A stretch of 64,000 nucleotides of DNA from Comamonadaceae bacterium (GTDB taxonomy: Bacteria; Pseudomonadota; Gammaproteobacteria; Burkholderiales; Burkholderiaceae_C). The position numbers were made by a program, and so were the translations under genes. The notes beneath the pieces are model-generated. The model worked only from the letters and a program-made list of their open reading frames with translations. It made no database searches and was not told where the DNA came from. Shown one piece after another: positions 27,411 to 37,461 of this stretch; position 1 is the stretch's first letter; each line of letters begins with the position of its first letter. The DNA is taken from contig CANKBG010000006.1 in the NCBI GenBank assembly GCA_947479935.1, positions 1 through 64,000 of the forward strand, written 5' to 3'.

Positions 27411-27444
27411 GATGTCGGTCACTGAGTGACGCTGAATTGGTGAC

Positions 27445-27705
27445 TTATTTGGTTACTGAAGTTTTTCCAAAACGATTGCGGAATTTCTCGACGCGACCGC
27501 CCATGTTGTCCACAGATTTTTGGGTGCCTGTGTAGAAGGGGTGTGATTCACTGGATGTATCGAGTTTGAACAGGGGCAACTCGCGTCCGTCGTCCATTTT
27601 CACCATTTCTTTGGCATTGACGCAAGAACGTGTGACGAACTTGAAGCCGTTAGACAAGTCTACGAAGCAGACTTCTCGGTAGTTGGGGTGAATGCCTTCT
27701 TTCAT
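27445..27705 (-). CDS. rpmE2: Ribosomal protein L31, type B (zinc-free form)
   Basis: An 86-residue L31 of the longer type-B form, with [20 protein letters not shown] at the start and [22 protein letters not shown] near the end. The CxxC zinc pairs of the type-A form are absent, which fits the zinc-independent paralogue. It binds the central protuberance of the 50S subunit. The gene lies between rho and a terminator, 126 nt after rho. Confidence 0.95.
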   Translation of the reverse strand: MKEGIHPNYREVCFVDLSNGFKFVTRSCVNAKEMVKMDDGRELPLFKLDTSSESHPFYTGTQKSVDNMGGRVEKFRNRFGKTSVTK

Positions 27706-27831
27706 GATCTATTCCTTGAGTTCAGATGCGACAGCCGCCCTCGGACCATCCGGGGTACTTTTCGCGAAACAAGAGATTATGGCATGAAATCAAGGACTTG
27801 CATGCCATATTTGGGCTGGAAAAGCGACTTT

Positions 27832-29094
27832 TTAGCCGCCGCGACGCATCATGTCGAAGAATTCAACATTGCTCTTCGTGGCTTTCATGCTCTTGAGGAC
27901 CATTTCCATGGCTTCAATTTCGTCCATGTTGTACATGAACTGACGCAATATGCGGGTTTTTTGCAGCACTTCGGGCTGCAACAGCAACTCTTCGCGACGC
28001 GTACCGCTGCGGTTTAAATTGATGGCTGGGAACACGCGCTTTTCATACAAGCGGCGTTCCAAATGAATTTCGCAATTGCCGGTACCTTTGAATTCCTCAA
28101 AGATCACCTCGTCCATGCGGCTACCGGTATCGACCAGGGCTGTGGCAATGATGGTGAGGCTGCCACCCTCTTCTACATTGCGAGCTGCACCAAAGAAACG
28201 TTTGGGGCGTTGCAATGCGTTGGCATCGACACCACCGGTCAAGACCTTGCCAGAGCTAGGAACCACGTTGTTGTAGGCGCGAGCCAAACGGGTGATGGAG
28301 TCGAGCAAGATGACCACATCTTTTTTCAATTCAACCAAACGTTTTGCGCGCTCAATGACCATTTCGGCCACGTGCACGTGACGGGCCGCAGGTTCGTCAA
28401 AGGTAGAGGCAATTACTTCACCGCGCACTGTGCGCTGCATTTCCGTGACCTCCTCAGGGCGCTCGTCTACCAGCAAAACCATGAGGTGAACGTCGGGGTT
28501 GTTGGCGGTGATGGCGTGCGCAATGTGCTGCATCATCACGGTTTTGCCTGACTTAGGCTGCGCCACAATCAGGGCGCGTTGACCTTTGCCAATCGGGGCA
28601 ATGATGTCAATCACACGGCTGGTGATGTTTTCGTCGGCCTTGATGTCGCGCTCTAAATGCATCTGAATGTTGGGGAACAAAGGCGTCAAGTTTTCAAACA
28701 TGACCTTGTGCTTGTTGTTCTCTGGCAAGTCGCCATTGACTTTGTCTAGCTTGGTGAGGGCAAAGTAGCGCTCGCCATCTTTGGGAATTCGAACTTCACC
28801 TTCAATCATGTCGCCGGTGTGCAAATTGAATCTGCGTACTTGGCTGGGGCTGATGTAAATGTCGTCGGTGCTGGCGGTGTAGCTGGTGTCGGGGCTGCGC
28901 AAGAAGCCAAAGCCATCGGGTAATATTTCCAACACGCCATCTGCGAACACTTGTTCACCAGCGCGAGCACGCTTCTTGATGATGGCAAACATGAGCTCTT
29001 GTTTGCGCATCCGGCCTGTGTTTTCAATTTCAAGCTCGTCGGCCTGCTTGAGGACTTCAGACACGTGAAGTGCCTTGAGTTCATTTAAGTGCAT
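27832..29094 (-). CDS. rho: Transcription termination factor Rho
   Basis: RNA-dependent ATPase helicase that ends transcription, 420 residues. [20 protein letters not shown] starts the N-terminal helical domain; the cold-shock-like RNA-binding domain has [12 protein letters not shown]; the P loop is PKSGKTVMM; the Q and R loops are in [10 protein letters not shown] and [10 protein letters not shown] use ATG 29094 (AGG 8 nt upstream) over an upstream start at 29115. It is preceded by trxA with a 278-nt gap, the same order as in E. coli. Confidence 0.98.
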   Translation of the reverse strand: MHLNELKALHVSEVLKQADELEIENTGRMRKQELMFAIIKKRARAGEQVFADGVLEILPDGFGFLRSPDTSYTASTDDIYISPSQVRRFNLHTGDMIEGEVRIPKDGERYFALTKLDKVNGDLPENNKHKVMFENLTPLFPNIQMHLERDIKADENITSRVIDIIAPIGKGQRALIVAQPKSGKTVMMQHIAHAITANNPDVHLMVLLVDERPEEVTEMQRTVRGEVIASTFDEPAARHVHVAEMVIERAKRLVELKKDVVILLDSITRLARAYNNVVPSSGKVLTGGVDANALQRPKRFFGAARNVEEGGSLTIIATALVDTGSRMDEVIFEEFKGTGNCEIHLERRLYEKRVFPAINLNRSGTRREELLLQPEVLQKTRILRQFMYNMDEIEAMEMVLKSMKATKSNVEFFDMMRRGG

Positions 29095-29372
29095 GGATTT
29101 ACCTGCGTAGAACAACCCGAGTGGGTTGGTGAAAAAAAATCAGGGGGAGGAAAAGTAAACCGAAATTTCAAACGCTAAAAACCAAAGCCTGGAAAGTTGC
29201 GCCGGATGTGAAGGACTGACGCTGGGGGCTATTAGAGTCTCTATCTTGAAAATGTGTTGAAGTCTTTAAAAGACACAACGGAGTGAATTATGACAGGATT
29301 TTTCGGGACACCGCAAGAGGGCTTGAAACCACCCTTGGGTGGGCGGGTTCCCAGAGGGGCTTGAAGGGCGAC

Positions 29373-29705
29373 TTAGGCCAGTTGTTGGTCAATGAACGCC
29401 GTGAGCTGCGCTTTGCTCATGGCACCCACTTTGGTGGCTGCCAATTGGCCATCTTTGAAGATCATGAGAGTTGGAATACCGCGGATACCATATTTGGCTG
29501 GAATGTCACGATTTTCGTCAACATTCATTTTGGTAATTTGCAATTTACCGTTGTAGCCCGTGGCAACTTCGTCCAAAATGGGAGCGATCATTTTGCAGGG
29601 GCCACACCATTCCGCCCAAAAATCGACGATGACAGGCTTGTCGGCTTTGATTACATCAGTGTCAAAAGTAGCGTCGGTGGTGTGTTTGATCAAATCGCTG
29701 GCCAT
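29373..29705 (-). CDS. trxA: Thioredoxin 1
   Basis: A 110-residue thioredoxin reducing protein disulfides, with the active site WCGPC (Cys34, Cys37), the buried Asp28 and the cis-Pro in [13 protein letters not shown] 29705 is preceded by AAGGAAAAGG; the reading frame upstream is not translated in homologues. Just upstream of rho on the same strand; the 278-nt gap to rho shows a weak CCACCC/GGGTGG hairpin without T-tract and no other gene. Confidence 0.97.
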   Translation of the reverse strand: MASDLIKHTTDATFDTDVIKADKPVIVDFWAEWCGPCKMIAPILDEVATGYNGKLQITKMNVDENRDIPAKYGIRGIPTLMIFKDGQLAATKVGAMSKAQLTAFIDQQLA

Positions 29706-29822
29706 GGCCTTTTCCTTATAGTGATTGAAGATGCAGCTAAAGTGTCTTTGTAAACTCACTCTATTTTGACAGAAACCCATGAGGTCGCTTGTGCATAGGG
29801 TCATCCCTTCGTGTCTTTTTTC

Positions 29823-31163
29823 ATGAATTCACACAAATCGCTCTCTCAATCACATCAAGCAGTGGCGGTGGCCGTGGTGGGGGGTGGGCCAGCTGGCTTG
29901 ATGGCGGCAGAACGATTGTCGGCCATGGGCTGCGAAGTTCATTTGTTTGATGCCATGCCTTCTGTGGGAAGAAAATTTTTGTTGGCAGGTCGGGGTGGTT
30001 TAAACCTGACGCATTCAGAGGTATTTGAAAAGTTTCTCAGCCGGTATTCTTCTCACCCGGATACTTTGAAGCCCATGCTAGAGGCCTGGGGCGGCGAACA
30101 AGTCCGCGAATGGGCGCATGGGCTTGGAGTTGACACTTTTGTGGGCACTTCAGGGAGGGTTTTTCCAACAGAAATGAAAGCGGCACCCTTGCTTCGGGCA
30201 TGGATGCATCGATTACGTCATCCGGCTCAGGGTTTAGCTGTTCAGTTTCACATGCGGCACAAGTTGATGGGAATCGCCAACTTATCACCGTTAAATGAGG
30301 CGCCTGAAAAAATTGAGTTGAGCTTTGTAGTCAATGACTTATCGAGCCAAGGAACCTCGTACAGGAAAGTCAAGGCGCAGGCGGTCGTTCTGGCTTTGGG
30401 CGGTGGAAGCTGGGCGCGTTTGGGGTCTGACGGGGCTTGGGTGTCATGGCTCAGCCAGGCAGGGGTGCCCGTCAGGGCTTTGCAGCCTTCCAATTGTGGA
30501 TTCCATGTCGCAGGCCGCCACGGCAATGGATGGACGCCCTTCTTTGCAGAAAGGTTTGCTGGTCATCCTTTCAAATCGGTGAGTATGCATTGGACAACAG
30601 TACAAGGAGAGGTTGTTCAACGGCGGGGCGAGTTTGTGGCCACCCAGTATGGCCTAGAGGGCAGCCTGATCTACACCGCCTCTGCAGATTTGCGCGAAGC
30701 CATTCAAGCAAAGGGTTATGCCGAATTTAAGCTGGATTTCATGCCAGATCGATCCATGGCGCAGGTGTTGAAAGAAGTGGCGCATCCCAGAGGCAGACGA
30801 AGTTTATCTTCACATCTTAAAAGTCGATTGGGTTTGGAAGGTGTCAAGATGGCGCTTCTCAACGAGCTGCTCAAGCCGGAGGCGCATCAAAACGCAGACC
30901 AATTGACGGCCGCTATCAAAGGCTTAACGATCAAGCTGACAAAAACGCGGCCCCTAGATGAAGCCATTAGCTCGGCGGGGGGCGTTGAGTGGACTGGCCT
31001 TGGCCCAACGCTGCAAACAAAAGCCTTGGAGGGTGTGTTTTGTGCAGGAGAAATGTTGGATTGGGAAGCGCCTACGGGCGGCTACTTACTCACAGCCTGC
31101 TTGGCCACTGGCGTGCAAGCCGCCCAAGCTGTGCGCGCACACATAAAAGGTGACGAGCCTTGA
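29823..31163 (+). CDS. NAD(P)/FAD-dependent oxidoreductase, YhiN/HI0933 family
   Basis: A flavoprotein of about 446 residues in the HI0933/BaiN group. The FAD fold [18 protein letters not shown] is close to the N-terminus, [18 protein letters not shown] is the family signature, and the C-terminal FAD site is [21 protein letters not shown]. The family is conserved but its reaction is largely unknown. GTG 29811 is an alternative start; neither has a ribosome-binding site. It stands alone, divergent from trxA, and ends next to the convergent SRP RNA. Confidence 0.88.
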   Translation: MNSHKSLSQSHQAVAVAVVGGGPAGLMAAERLSAMGCEVHLFDAMPSVGRKFLLAGRGGLNLTHSEVFEKFLSRYSSHPDTLKPMLEAWGGEQVREWAHGLGVDTFVGTSGRVFPTEMKAAPLLRAWMHRLRHPAQGLAVQFHMRHKLMGIANLSPLNEAPEKIELSFVVNDLSSQGTSYRKVKAQAVVLALGGGSWARLGSDGAWVSWLSQAGVPVRALQPSNCGFHVAGRHGNGWTPFFAERFAGHPFKSVSMHWTTVQGEVVQRRGEFVATQYGLEGSLIYTASADLREAIQAKGYAEFKLDFMPDRSMAQVLKEVAHPRGRRSLSSHLKSRLGLEGVKMALLNELLKPEAHQNADQLTAAIKGLTIKLTKTRPLDEAISSAGGVEWTGLGPTLQTKALEGVFCAGEMLDWEAPTGGYLLTACLATGVQAAQAVRAHIKGDEP

Positions 31164-31164
31164 C

Positions 31165-31248
31165 CCCGGCACTGGCGCCACAGTTAGAGCTGCTTGGTTC
31201 CCCACCTGACTCGGTTGGCCGCTTTACCATGCGGGAAGGCCCGTCGAG
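31165..31248 (-). ncRNA. ffs: 4.5S signal recognition particle RNA
   Basis: On the minus strand GTCAGGTGGGGAACCAAGCAGC (31210-31189) matches the SRP RNA domain IV: the CAGG/AAGCAG internal loop and a GGAA tetraloop. The two pairs below the tetraloop are GG/CC where E. coli has CC/GG, a compensated swap. The location next to dnaX is the usual one in proteobacteria. Ends are approximate: the 5' end is set by the -10 TACAAT at 31258-31253. It binds Ffh for co-translational membrane targeting. Confidence 0.85.
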
Positions 31249-31252
31249 GGCT

Positions 31253-31258
31253 ATTGTA
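31253..31258 (-). promoter_or_regulatory. -10 box of the SRP RNA gene
   Basis: TACAAT on the minus strand, directly before the SRP RNA and divergent from dnaX. No strong -35 box is seen. Confidence 0.45.
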
Positions 31259-31279
31259 AGACACCGATAGAATCAGCAC

Positions 31280-32965
31280 ATGTCCTATCTCGTTTTGGCT
31301 CGTAAATACCGTCCTCGCAACTTCACTGAAATGGTGGGGCAAGAGCACGTTGTTCAAGCTTTGACCAATGCACTGGTTCAACAAAGGCTGCATCACGCGT
31401 ATTTGTTTACAGGCACTCGAGGTGTTGGAAAGACCACCGTTTCACGCATTTTGGCCAAATCTTTAAACTGCCAGGGCCTAGACGGGCAGGGGGGAATCAC
31501 CGCAGAACCCTGCGGCGTGTGCCAAGCCTGCCAAGACATTGATTCAGGCCGCTTTGTGGACTACACCGAACTCGATGCCGCATCTAACCGAGGTGTTGAC
31601 GAAGTTCAAAGCTTGCTAGAGCAGGCGGTCTACAAACCCGTTCAAGGGCGCTTCAAAGTCTTCATGATTGACGAGGTGCACATGCTCACCAACACGGCAT
31701 TCAATGCCATGTTAAAAACTTTGGAAGAACCGCCTGAATATCTCAAGTTTGTGTTGGCCACCACCGATCCACAAAAGGTGCCGGTCACTGTGTTATCGCG
31801 TTGTTTGCAATTTAACTTGCGACCCATGGCTCCCGAAACAGTGTTTGAGCATTTAACCAAAGTGCTTGAACAAGAAAAATTATCTGCAGAACCCATGGCT
31901 CTGAAATTGCTGGCGCGTGCGGCTCGCGGCTCCATGCGCGATGCCTTGAGTCTTGCCGATCAAGCCATTGCTTTTGGCAATGGTCAATTGCAAGAAGCGA
32001 CCGTGCGCCTTATGCTGGGCAGCGTCGATCGAAGCCATGTGATGGGCTTGATTGATGCTTTGGCCCGTGGCAATGGTGCAGATGTTGTGTCTATTTCAGA
32101 GACGCTGCGTCTCAATGGATTGTCTGCGGCATCAGCATTAGAGGACATGTCGTTGGTGCTGCAACGCATGGCCGTGTTGCAGGCTGTACCCCAACCGGCC
32201 AGTGCGTCTACCGACGCCGACCATCAAGAACTGTTGCGTTTATCTGAAGCCATGCCCGCCGATGAAACTCAACTTCTCTACAGTTTATGTTTGCATGGCC
32301 GCGCCGAACTGGGGCTTGCGCCCGATGAATACGCCGCCCTTACCATGGTGCTCTTGCGTTTGTTGGCTTTTAAGCCGAAATCAAGCAGCGCTCAACTGAA
32401 TTCAGTTTTGGCTCAAAAAAAAACTTTAACGCCAACGCAAACTAGCCTGCCAGCGGAGAAAGTAGCAGCCCCTGCGCCAGTGATTGTTTCTGCGCCTGCA
32501 CCGATTCAAGTTAAAAACTTGCCAGTCCGAGAAGCCAGTGAACCTTCCAGTCGAATTGCACCAAGAGCACTGGTTGTCACCGAAGAGGGCGATTTTTGGA
32601 CGCACACGGTACGGGCTTTGATCAGTGCAGATGCTATTTCGGCATTGGTCCGTGAATTGGCCTTGCAATCACAACTCATTGCGAGAGACACAGATCAGTG
32701 GCAGTTGCGCATAGAAAGTGAATCGCTGAATCAGGGCGCTTCGCGAGAGCGTTTACAGTCAGCTTTGCATGATGCTGGCCATGCTGTCAAACTGGTGGTT
32801 GAAATTGGTAAAGTTTCCGATTCACCAGCACAGCGAAATGCAGCGGTGTTGGCCGAAAAACAAAAAGCGGCTGAAGTCTTGATTCATTCAGATCCCTTGG
32901 TCCAAGCCATGGTGCAAGATTTTGGCGCGAAAATAGTGCCTGGCACTCTTAAGCTTATTTCTTAA
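31280..32965 (+). CDS. dnaX: DNA polymerase III subunit tau (and possibly gamma)
   Basis: Clamp-loader ATPase of 561 residues that couples the replicative polymerase to the helicase. Walker A is GTRGVGKTT, a four-Cys zinc module is CQGLDGQGGITAEPCGVCQAC, the Walker B region is MIDEVHML and the sensor is LSRCLQF. Domains I-III end near residue 370, followed by a linker and the tau domain. At codons 379-381 an A9 run (32415-32423) gives a stop in both other frames within eight codons, so slippage would yield a shorter gamma form of about 388 residues. ybaB and recR follow in the same operon. Confidence 0.97.
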   Translation: MSYLVLARKYRPRNFTEMVGQEHVVQALTNALVQQRLHHAYLFTGTRGVGKTTVSRILAKSLNCQGLDGQGGITAEPCGVCQACQDIDSGRFVDYTELDAASNRGVDEVQSLLEQAVYKPVQGRFKVFMIDEVHMLTNTAFNAMLKTLEEPPEYLKFVLATTDPQKVPVTVLSRCLQFNLRPMAPETVFEHLTKVLEQEKLSAEPMALKLLARAARGSMRDALSLADQAIAFGNGQLQEATVRLMLGSVDRSHVMGLIDALARGNGADVVSISETLRLNGLSAASALEDMSLVLQRMAVLQAVPQPASASTDADHQELLRLSEAMPADETQLLYSLCLHGRAELGLAPDEYAALTMVLLRLLAFKPKSSSAQLNSVLAQKKTLTPTQTSLPAEKVAAPAPVIVSAPAPIQVKNLPVREASEPSSRIAPRALVVTEEGDFWTHTVRALISADAISALVRELALQSQLIARDTDQWQLRIESESLNQGASRERLQSALHDAGHAVKLVVEIGKVSDSPAQRNAAVLAEKQKAAEVLIHSDPLVQAMVQDFGAKIVPGTLKLIS

Positions 32966-32984
32966 ATTTCATTGAAGGACAAAC

Positions 32985-33308
32985 ATGTTTAACAAAGGTC
33001 AACTCGCAGGCTTAATGAAGCAAGCGCACGCCATGCAAGACAACCTCAAAAAAGCCCAAGACGAGTTGGCTTTTGTGGAGGTGGAGGGTTCCTCAGGAAG
33101 CGGTCTGGTGAAGGTCGTCATGACCTGCAAACATTCGGTGAAACGCATCACCATCGACCCCAGCCTTTTGGCTGATGACAAGGACATGTTGGAAGACTTG
33201 GTTGCTGCTGCGTTTAACGATGCTGTGCGCCAAGCTGAAGAAGTCTCGCAACAAAAAATGGGCAAGTTAACGGCAGGCTTGCCGCCAGGCATGAAACTAC
33301 CGTTCTAA
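32985..33308 (+). CDS. ybaB: YbaB/EbfC nucleoid-associated protein
   Basis: A 107-residue dimeric DNA-binding protein with the family start [28 protein letters not shown] and the later [17 protein letters not shown]. It sits between dnaX and recR, 20 nt and 10 nt from its neighbours, the standard operon order. ATG 32985 has AAGGAC upstream. Confidence 0.96.
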   Translation: MFNKGQLAGLMKQAHAMQDNLKKAQDELAFVEVEGSSGSGLVKVVMTCKHSVKRITIDPSLLADDKDMLEDLVAAAFNDAVRQAEEVSQQKMGKLTAGLPPGMKLPF

Positions 33309-33318
33309 GCTTCTTGCC

Positions 33319-33915
33319 ATGCAAAAACCTACTGCCCACGCGCTAGACGCGCTAATTCAAGCGTTGCGTGTATTGCCAGGTGTGGGCGCCAAGTCGGCAT
33401 CGCGCATGGCCTTTCATTTGATGCAGCATGAGCGCCCAGCGGCACTTCAATTGGCCAGAGCACTCGAGCATGCTTGCGACAACGTGAGGCACTGCGCTAC
33501 ATGCCACACACTGACAGAAACTGAAACTTGCAGCATGTGTGCGGACCCTGAGAGAGACTGCACCCAACTGTGTGTGGTTGAGACGCCAGCTGATCAAGCA
33601 GCCATAGAGCGAACTTCAACTTTTCGCGGTTTGTATTTTGTCTTGATGGGCAAACTCAGTCCGTTGGATGGCATTGGCCCGAATGAACTGGGTTTTGCAA
33701 AACTTTCCGAGCGCTGCAAGGATGGTCTGGTGCAAGAAGTGATTTTAGCGACCAATTTCACGGGTGAAGGCGAGGCCACAGCCCATGTGATTGCAGAGAT
33801 GCTAAAAAAACGCGGCCTGCGCGTGACTCGCTTGGCGCGGGGCGTACCAGCGGGGAGTGAGTTGGAATACGTGGACTTAGGCACTATTGCGCATGCCTTG
33901 GTTGATCGACGCTGA
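33319..33915 (+). CDS. recR: Recombination mediator RecR
   Basis: A 198-residue protein that loads RecA together with RecF and RecO. The N-terminal helix-hairpin-helix [16 protein letters not shown], the zinc finger [16 protein letters not shown], and the TOPRIM domain ([16 protein letters not shown], then [11 protein letters not shown]) are all present. Length is normal. Last gene of dnaX-ybaB-recR; the next gene begins 122 nt later. Confidence 0.97.
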   Translation: MQKPTAHALDALIQALRVLPGVGAKSASRMAFHLMQHERPAALQLARALEHACDNVRHCATCHTLTETETCSMCADPERDCTQLCVVETPADQAAIERTSTFRGLYFVLMGKLSPLDGIGPNELGFAKLSERCKDGLVQEVILATNFTGEGEATAHVIAEMLKKRGLRVTRLARGVPAGSELEYVDLGTIAHALVDRR

Positions 33916-34037
33916 AATATAAAACCTAGTGTTCTTCATTACGTAATTACCCCCTTGGGATGTTTCCCGATGCGCAAACACTCTTGTGTTTGTATTCTGA
34001 AACTATCTTCAATGGGAAATTTGTAAGGGATAGGGTC

Positions 34038-35075
34038 GTGCTTCATCGGGTTAGGCGTCGTGAGTTTTCAGCAATGGCTGCAGTCAGTTTGATGATGACG
34101 CCATGGACCGCCAGTGCCGATGCAAACCCCCAACGCGTCAGCATTGCCCTAGCGGCTAAAAGCAGCCTTTATCACTTGCCATTGATTTTGGCCGACCAAC
34201 TGGGCTTCTTTAAAAACGAAGGACTGCAAATTGATTGGTTGGAATGCGAGTCAGGCTTGCAAGCGGTTCAGATGGCCATCAGTGGTCAGGCAGACATCGT
34301 CTCTGGTGCCTTTGAACACACCATTGATCTTCAAGCAAGAGGCTTGAGTTTTCGCGCCTTTGTTTTGCAAGGAAGAGCGCATCAAATTTCTGTGGGTTTA
34401 ACCACTCGCAAGGCTGCAAGCATGAAATCAGTGGCTGACTTGAACGCCTTAAAGTTGGGCGTCTCTTCACTGGGCTCAGCCACGCACTGGGTCGCACAAC
34501 ATTGGATCAAACAAGCAGGCCTGCAAGCAGAAAATATTCAATGGGTAGAAATAGGTGCCAGCACTGGCAATGTTTTGGAATCTCTGAAGTCTGGCAACGT
34601 GGACGCTTTGTGCCACACCGATCCCATCCTCCATTACCTAGAACAAAAGAATGAAGTCCGAGTGATGGCAGATACGCGCACACTCAGCAGTTCTCTGCGG
34701 CTGTTTGGCGGCCCCATGTTGTCGGCATGCTTATTTGGCAAGACTGAATTTCTGCAGAAGCAAGCGGGGACGACTCAAAAATTAAGCACAGGGGTTGTGC
34801 GTGCATTGAAGTGGCTCAAAACAGCAGGGCCGACTGATATTTTAAAAACCGTGCCCTCGTATTACTGGATGGGTGACCGTGCTTTGTACTTAGGGGCTCT
34901 TGAAAAAGTGCGCGACAGCTACAGCTTAGACGGTCTCTTTGCAAACAATGCTTTGCAAACGACATGGCGTGCCAGAGCAGCACGGGTGACCACTGACAAA
35001 GCCAATTGGACCATCCTTGGTCGAACCTATACCAATGAATTTGCACTGGCGGCCAAACGCAAAGTCGTTGCCTAA
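34038..35075 (+). CDS. ABC transporter substrate-binding protein (SsuA/NrtA/ThiY-like)
   Basis: A periplasmic receptor of the nitrate/sulfonate/taurine/thiamine-precursor type, 345 residues from GTG 34038, which has AGGGATAGGG upstream. That start exposes an N-terminal RRREFSAMAAVSLMMTPWTASADA signal with a twin-arginine-like motif; an ATG at 33960 would bury it. The core is HLPLILADQLGFFKNEGLQIDWLE, the usual NMT1/SBP_bac start, and the hinge is GVSSLGSATHW. No permease or ATPase gene adjoins it, so the transporter is elsewhere or the protein senses its ligand alone. Ligand unknown. Confidence 0.85.
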   Translation: MLHRVRRREFSAMAAVSLMMTPWTASADANPQRVSIALAAKSSLYHLPLILADQLGFFKNEGLQIDWLECESGLQAVQMAISGQADIVSGAFEHTIDLQARGLSFRAFVLQGRAHQISVGLTTRKAASMKSVADLNALKLGVSSLGSATHWVAQHWIKQAGLQAENIQWVEIGASTGNVLESLKSGNVDALCHTDPILHYLEQKNEVRVMADTRTLSSSLRLFGGPMLSACLFGKTEFLQKQAGTTQKLSTGVVRALKWLKTAGPTDILKTVPSYYWMGDRALYLGALEKVRDSYSLDGLFANNALQTTWRARAARVTTDKANWTILGRTYTNEFALAAKRKVVA

Positions 35076-35083
35076 CCTGCGCT

Positions 35084-36691
35084 TCAGTTATTAATTTTTT
35101 TGTTGATCTTGGCCGTCGCTTTTGTTTTTGATTTGCCTGCTGTGTGAGCGCCCGATGTAGCCTTGGCACCTTGTTGGGTGTTTGACTTTTTGCCGGCCGT
35201 TTTGCTGCCCTTTGAGCTAGAGGTGGTTGGCACCAAAATGGCAATAGATTGGCCAGGTTTTAAAGCCACGGGCATTTTTAATTTGTTCCATGCAGCAATG
35301 TTGTTGGGGGACACATCGTGACGACTTGCCAAACTTGCCAGTGTGTCGCCCGTTTGGACTTTTACCAGCATGCGCCGTAAGACCACTTCAGGGGAGAAGG
35401 ACATTTGAGCATTGTCTGCCAAGTGTTCCGTCACATCGACATCGAGGGCGCCTTGCCTTGCGACCAACAGCGTTGAGCCTTGCTTGACTTGCATACCATT
35501 GGGTATTTGATTCACGCTTCGAAGTTCGGCCTCACTCATTTTGACAAGTTTGCCTGCTTCTGAAACTTTCATGGTTTTGGGAACAGACCAAGCGGTCCAA
35601 CTCGCCAAAGGTTTTTGTGCATGCTCCTCAAGGCGACGAAGAAATTGAGCTGCATTGTCCCAAGGCAATAAGACTTCGGGCGTGCCCGCTGCCAAAATCA
35701 CAGGCCGGCTCATAGAGGGATTCAGTGCCTTGAAATCTTGCAAGCTAATGCCAGCAAAGGACGCAGCCAGTTTGACATCAATATCGCGCGTGATGCTGAT
35801 CGATTTGAAATAGGGGTGATTCTGAATCAGGGGCAAGCGCGCATTGAAGCTTTCGGGCTGGGCAATGATGTTTTTCACAGCTTGCAATTTAGGTACGTAA
35901 TACCGCGTTTCGTTGGGCATGTTGAGGTCTGAATAGGTCAGGCCCAAGCCCGCAGCTTTGTTCTTTGCCAAAGCGCGACCGACACTGCCTTCGCCCCAGT
36001 TATAAGCGGCTAATGCCAAGTGCCAATCGCCGAACATGCCATATAGTTTTTGCAAATAATCTAAAGCGGCCCGAGTTGATTCCACCACGCCACGTCGCTC
36101 GTCACGGAAAACATTCTGCTTCAGCTCAAAATATTTACCGGTGGCAGGCATGAACTGCCACATGCCAGCAGCTTTGGCTGAAGAAACGGCTTCAGGGTTG
36201 AAAGCGGACTCAATGAAAGGCAACAAGGCCAGCTCGGTGGGCATGTTTCTGCGCTCAAGTTCCTCAACGATGTGGAACAAGTATTTCCGCGAGCGCTCAG
36301 TCATGCGAACCATGTAATCAGGCCGAGCTGCGTACCATTCTTCACGGTCTTTGACCAGGTTGTTTTCGAGATCGGGCATGGCAAAGCCCTGCCGAATTCG
36401 AACCCATATGTCGGCAGCGGGTTCAGCACCCTCCTCAATTTTGGGTCTGACCAAAGGCGCCTTCAAGGGGGCCGAAGGCTTGACGGAGGCTTTGGCGGTG
36501 TCGCTGGCGCTTGCAATGGGAGATGGGCTGGCAGTGGCAGGAGGCTCAAGTGCAGTAGCTTGACGACTTTCGGGCACGTTTCCGAGGTTGGCGCAGCCTG
36601 TTAGAAAAAGTGCCAGCGTTGTAATGGCAATCGGCATGTTCAGTTTTTGCCAATACGCTGAGACTTGTTTGAGGAAAAATAATTTCTTCAT
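35084..36691 (-). CDS. mltD: Membrane-bound lytic murein transglycosylase D (LysM)
   Basis: Cleaves glycan strands of peptidoglycan at the outer membrane. The lipoprotein signal ends in LTGC about residue 35, the SLT catalytic domain contains LLPFIESAFNPEAVSSAKAAGMWQFMPATG with the catalytic Glu in IES, and a LysM domain (VQTGDTLASLASRHDVSPNNIAAWN) follows before a Lys/Thr/Ser-rich C-terminal tail. ATG 36691 overlaps the gloB stop by 4 nt (ATGA), so I use it over GTG 36709. 535 residues. Confidence 0.93.
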   Translation of the reverse strand: MKKLFFLKQVSAYWQKLNMPIAITTLALFLTGCANLGNVPESRQATALEPPATASPSPIASASDTAKASVKPSAPLKAPLVRPKIEEGAEPAADIWVRIRQGFAMPDLENNLVKDREEWYAARPDYMVRMTERSRKYLFHIVEELERRNMPTELALLPFIESAFNPEAVSSAKAAGMWQFMPATGKYFELKQNVFRDERRGVVESTRAALDYLQKLYGMFGDWHLALAAYNWGEGSVGRALAKNKAAGLGLTYSDLNMPNETRYYVPKLQAVKNIIAQPESFNARLPLIQNHPYFKSISITRDIDVKLAASFAGISLQDFKALNPSMSRPVILAAGTPEVLLPWDNAAQFLRRLEEHAQKPLASWTAWSVPKTMKVSEAGKLVKMSEAELRSVNQIPNGMQVKQGSTLLVARQGALDVDVTEHLADNAQMSFSPEVVLRRMLVKVQTGDTLASLASRHDVSPNNIAAWNKLKMPVALKPGQSIAILVPTTSSSKGSKTAGKKSNTQQGAKATSGAHTAGKSKTKATAKINKKINN

Positions 36692-37461
36692 TTGTATTCG
36701 TTTTTCCACTGGCGTAAATTTGCAAATATGTCCACTTCTTTGCTGGAGGATTGCGGTGCAAATTTTTTCACAGCTTCTATGACACTGGCTTGGCGAGTTC
36801 GCAAAAAAGGGTTGATTTGCAACTCATTGGCCAGTTTGGCTGGCAAAGTAGGTAAGTTTTGAGCTCTGAGATGTTCGCAATGAGCGATATATTTTTGCAG
36901 ACTCAAATTTGCAGGCTCAACTGCTTTCGCAAACTTCAAATTGCTCAAGGTGTATTCATGAGCGCAACACACTCGTGTATTGCCCGGCAAAGCAGCAAGT
37001 TGGGTCAAAGATTTCAACATTTGCGCCGCTGTACCTTCAAACAAGCGGCCGCACCCTCCCGAGAAAAGTGTGTCTCCGCAAAAGAGCAGGGGGTCTTGGT
37101 GGGTGGGGTGTGCCCAATAGGCAATGTGCCCTGCAGTGTGGCCTGGCACATCCAATGTTTGAAAGACCAAATGTGACCATGCAAAAATAGCACCTTGTTT
37201 TAAGGGCGTGTATTCGAATGGCAAGGATTCTTGAGAAGGGCCATACACTTTGACGCCCCATTCACTTTGAAGCGCTGCCACGCCGCCGGTGTGGTCACCA
37301 TGGTGGTGGGTGACTAAAATGCAATCTAACTGGTGCTTGTTTTCTTTCAACCATTTTGAAACTGGTGCGGATTCGCCAGGGTCAACGACCAATGCGAGGC
37401 CCTCGTGTTGCAACAGCCAAATGTAGTTATCGGAGAATGCGGGTAGCGGAATAAGTTTCAT
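36688..37461 (-). CDS. gloB: Hydroxyacylglutathione hydrolase (glyoxalase II)
   Basis: Splits S-lactoylglutathione to lactate and glutathione in methylglyoxal detoxification. The 257-residue protein has the metallo-beta-lactamase motif THHHGDHTGG, further metal ligands in DVPGHTAGHIAY and FCGDTLFSGGCGRLFEG, and a C-terminal glutathione-binding domain (CAHEYTLSNLKFA). Its ATG shares two bases with the ATG of the divergent methyltransferase gene. The gloB-methyltransferase-rnhA order matches the yafS region in E. coli. Confidence 0.97.
   Translation of the reverse strand: MKLIPLPAFSDNYIWLLQHEGLALVVDPGESAPVSKWLKENKHQLDCILVTHHHGDHTGGVAALQSEWGVKVYGPSQESLPFEYTPLKQGAIFAWSHLVFQTLDVPGHTAGHIAYWAHPTHQDPLLFCGDTLFSGGCGRLFEGTAAQMLKSLTQLAALPGNTRVCCAHEYTLSNLKFAKAVEPANLSLQKYIAHCEHLRAQNLPTLPAKLANELQINPFLRTRQASVIEAVKKFAPQSSSKEVDIFANLRQWKNEYK

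Noticed and set aside
29258-29275. Near-palindrome GTCTTTTAAAGAC before rho as an operator
   Set aside because: Single short AT-rich copy with no second site and no known regulator; could be chance.
29300-29345. Hairpin CCACCC/GGGTGG after trxA
   Set aside because: Loop of two bases and no T-tract, so not a credible terminator; trxA probably reads into rho or ends by Rho.
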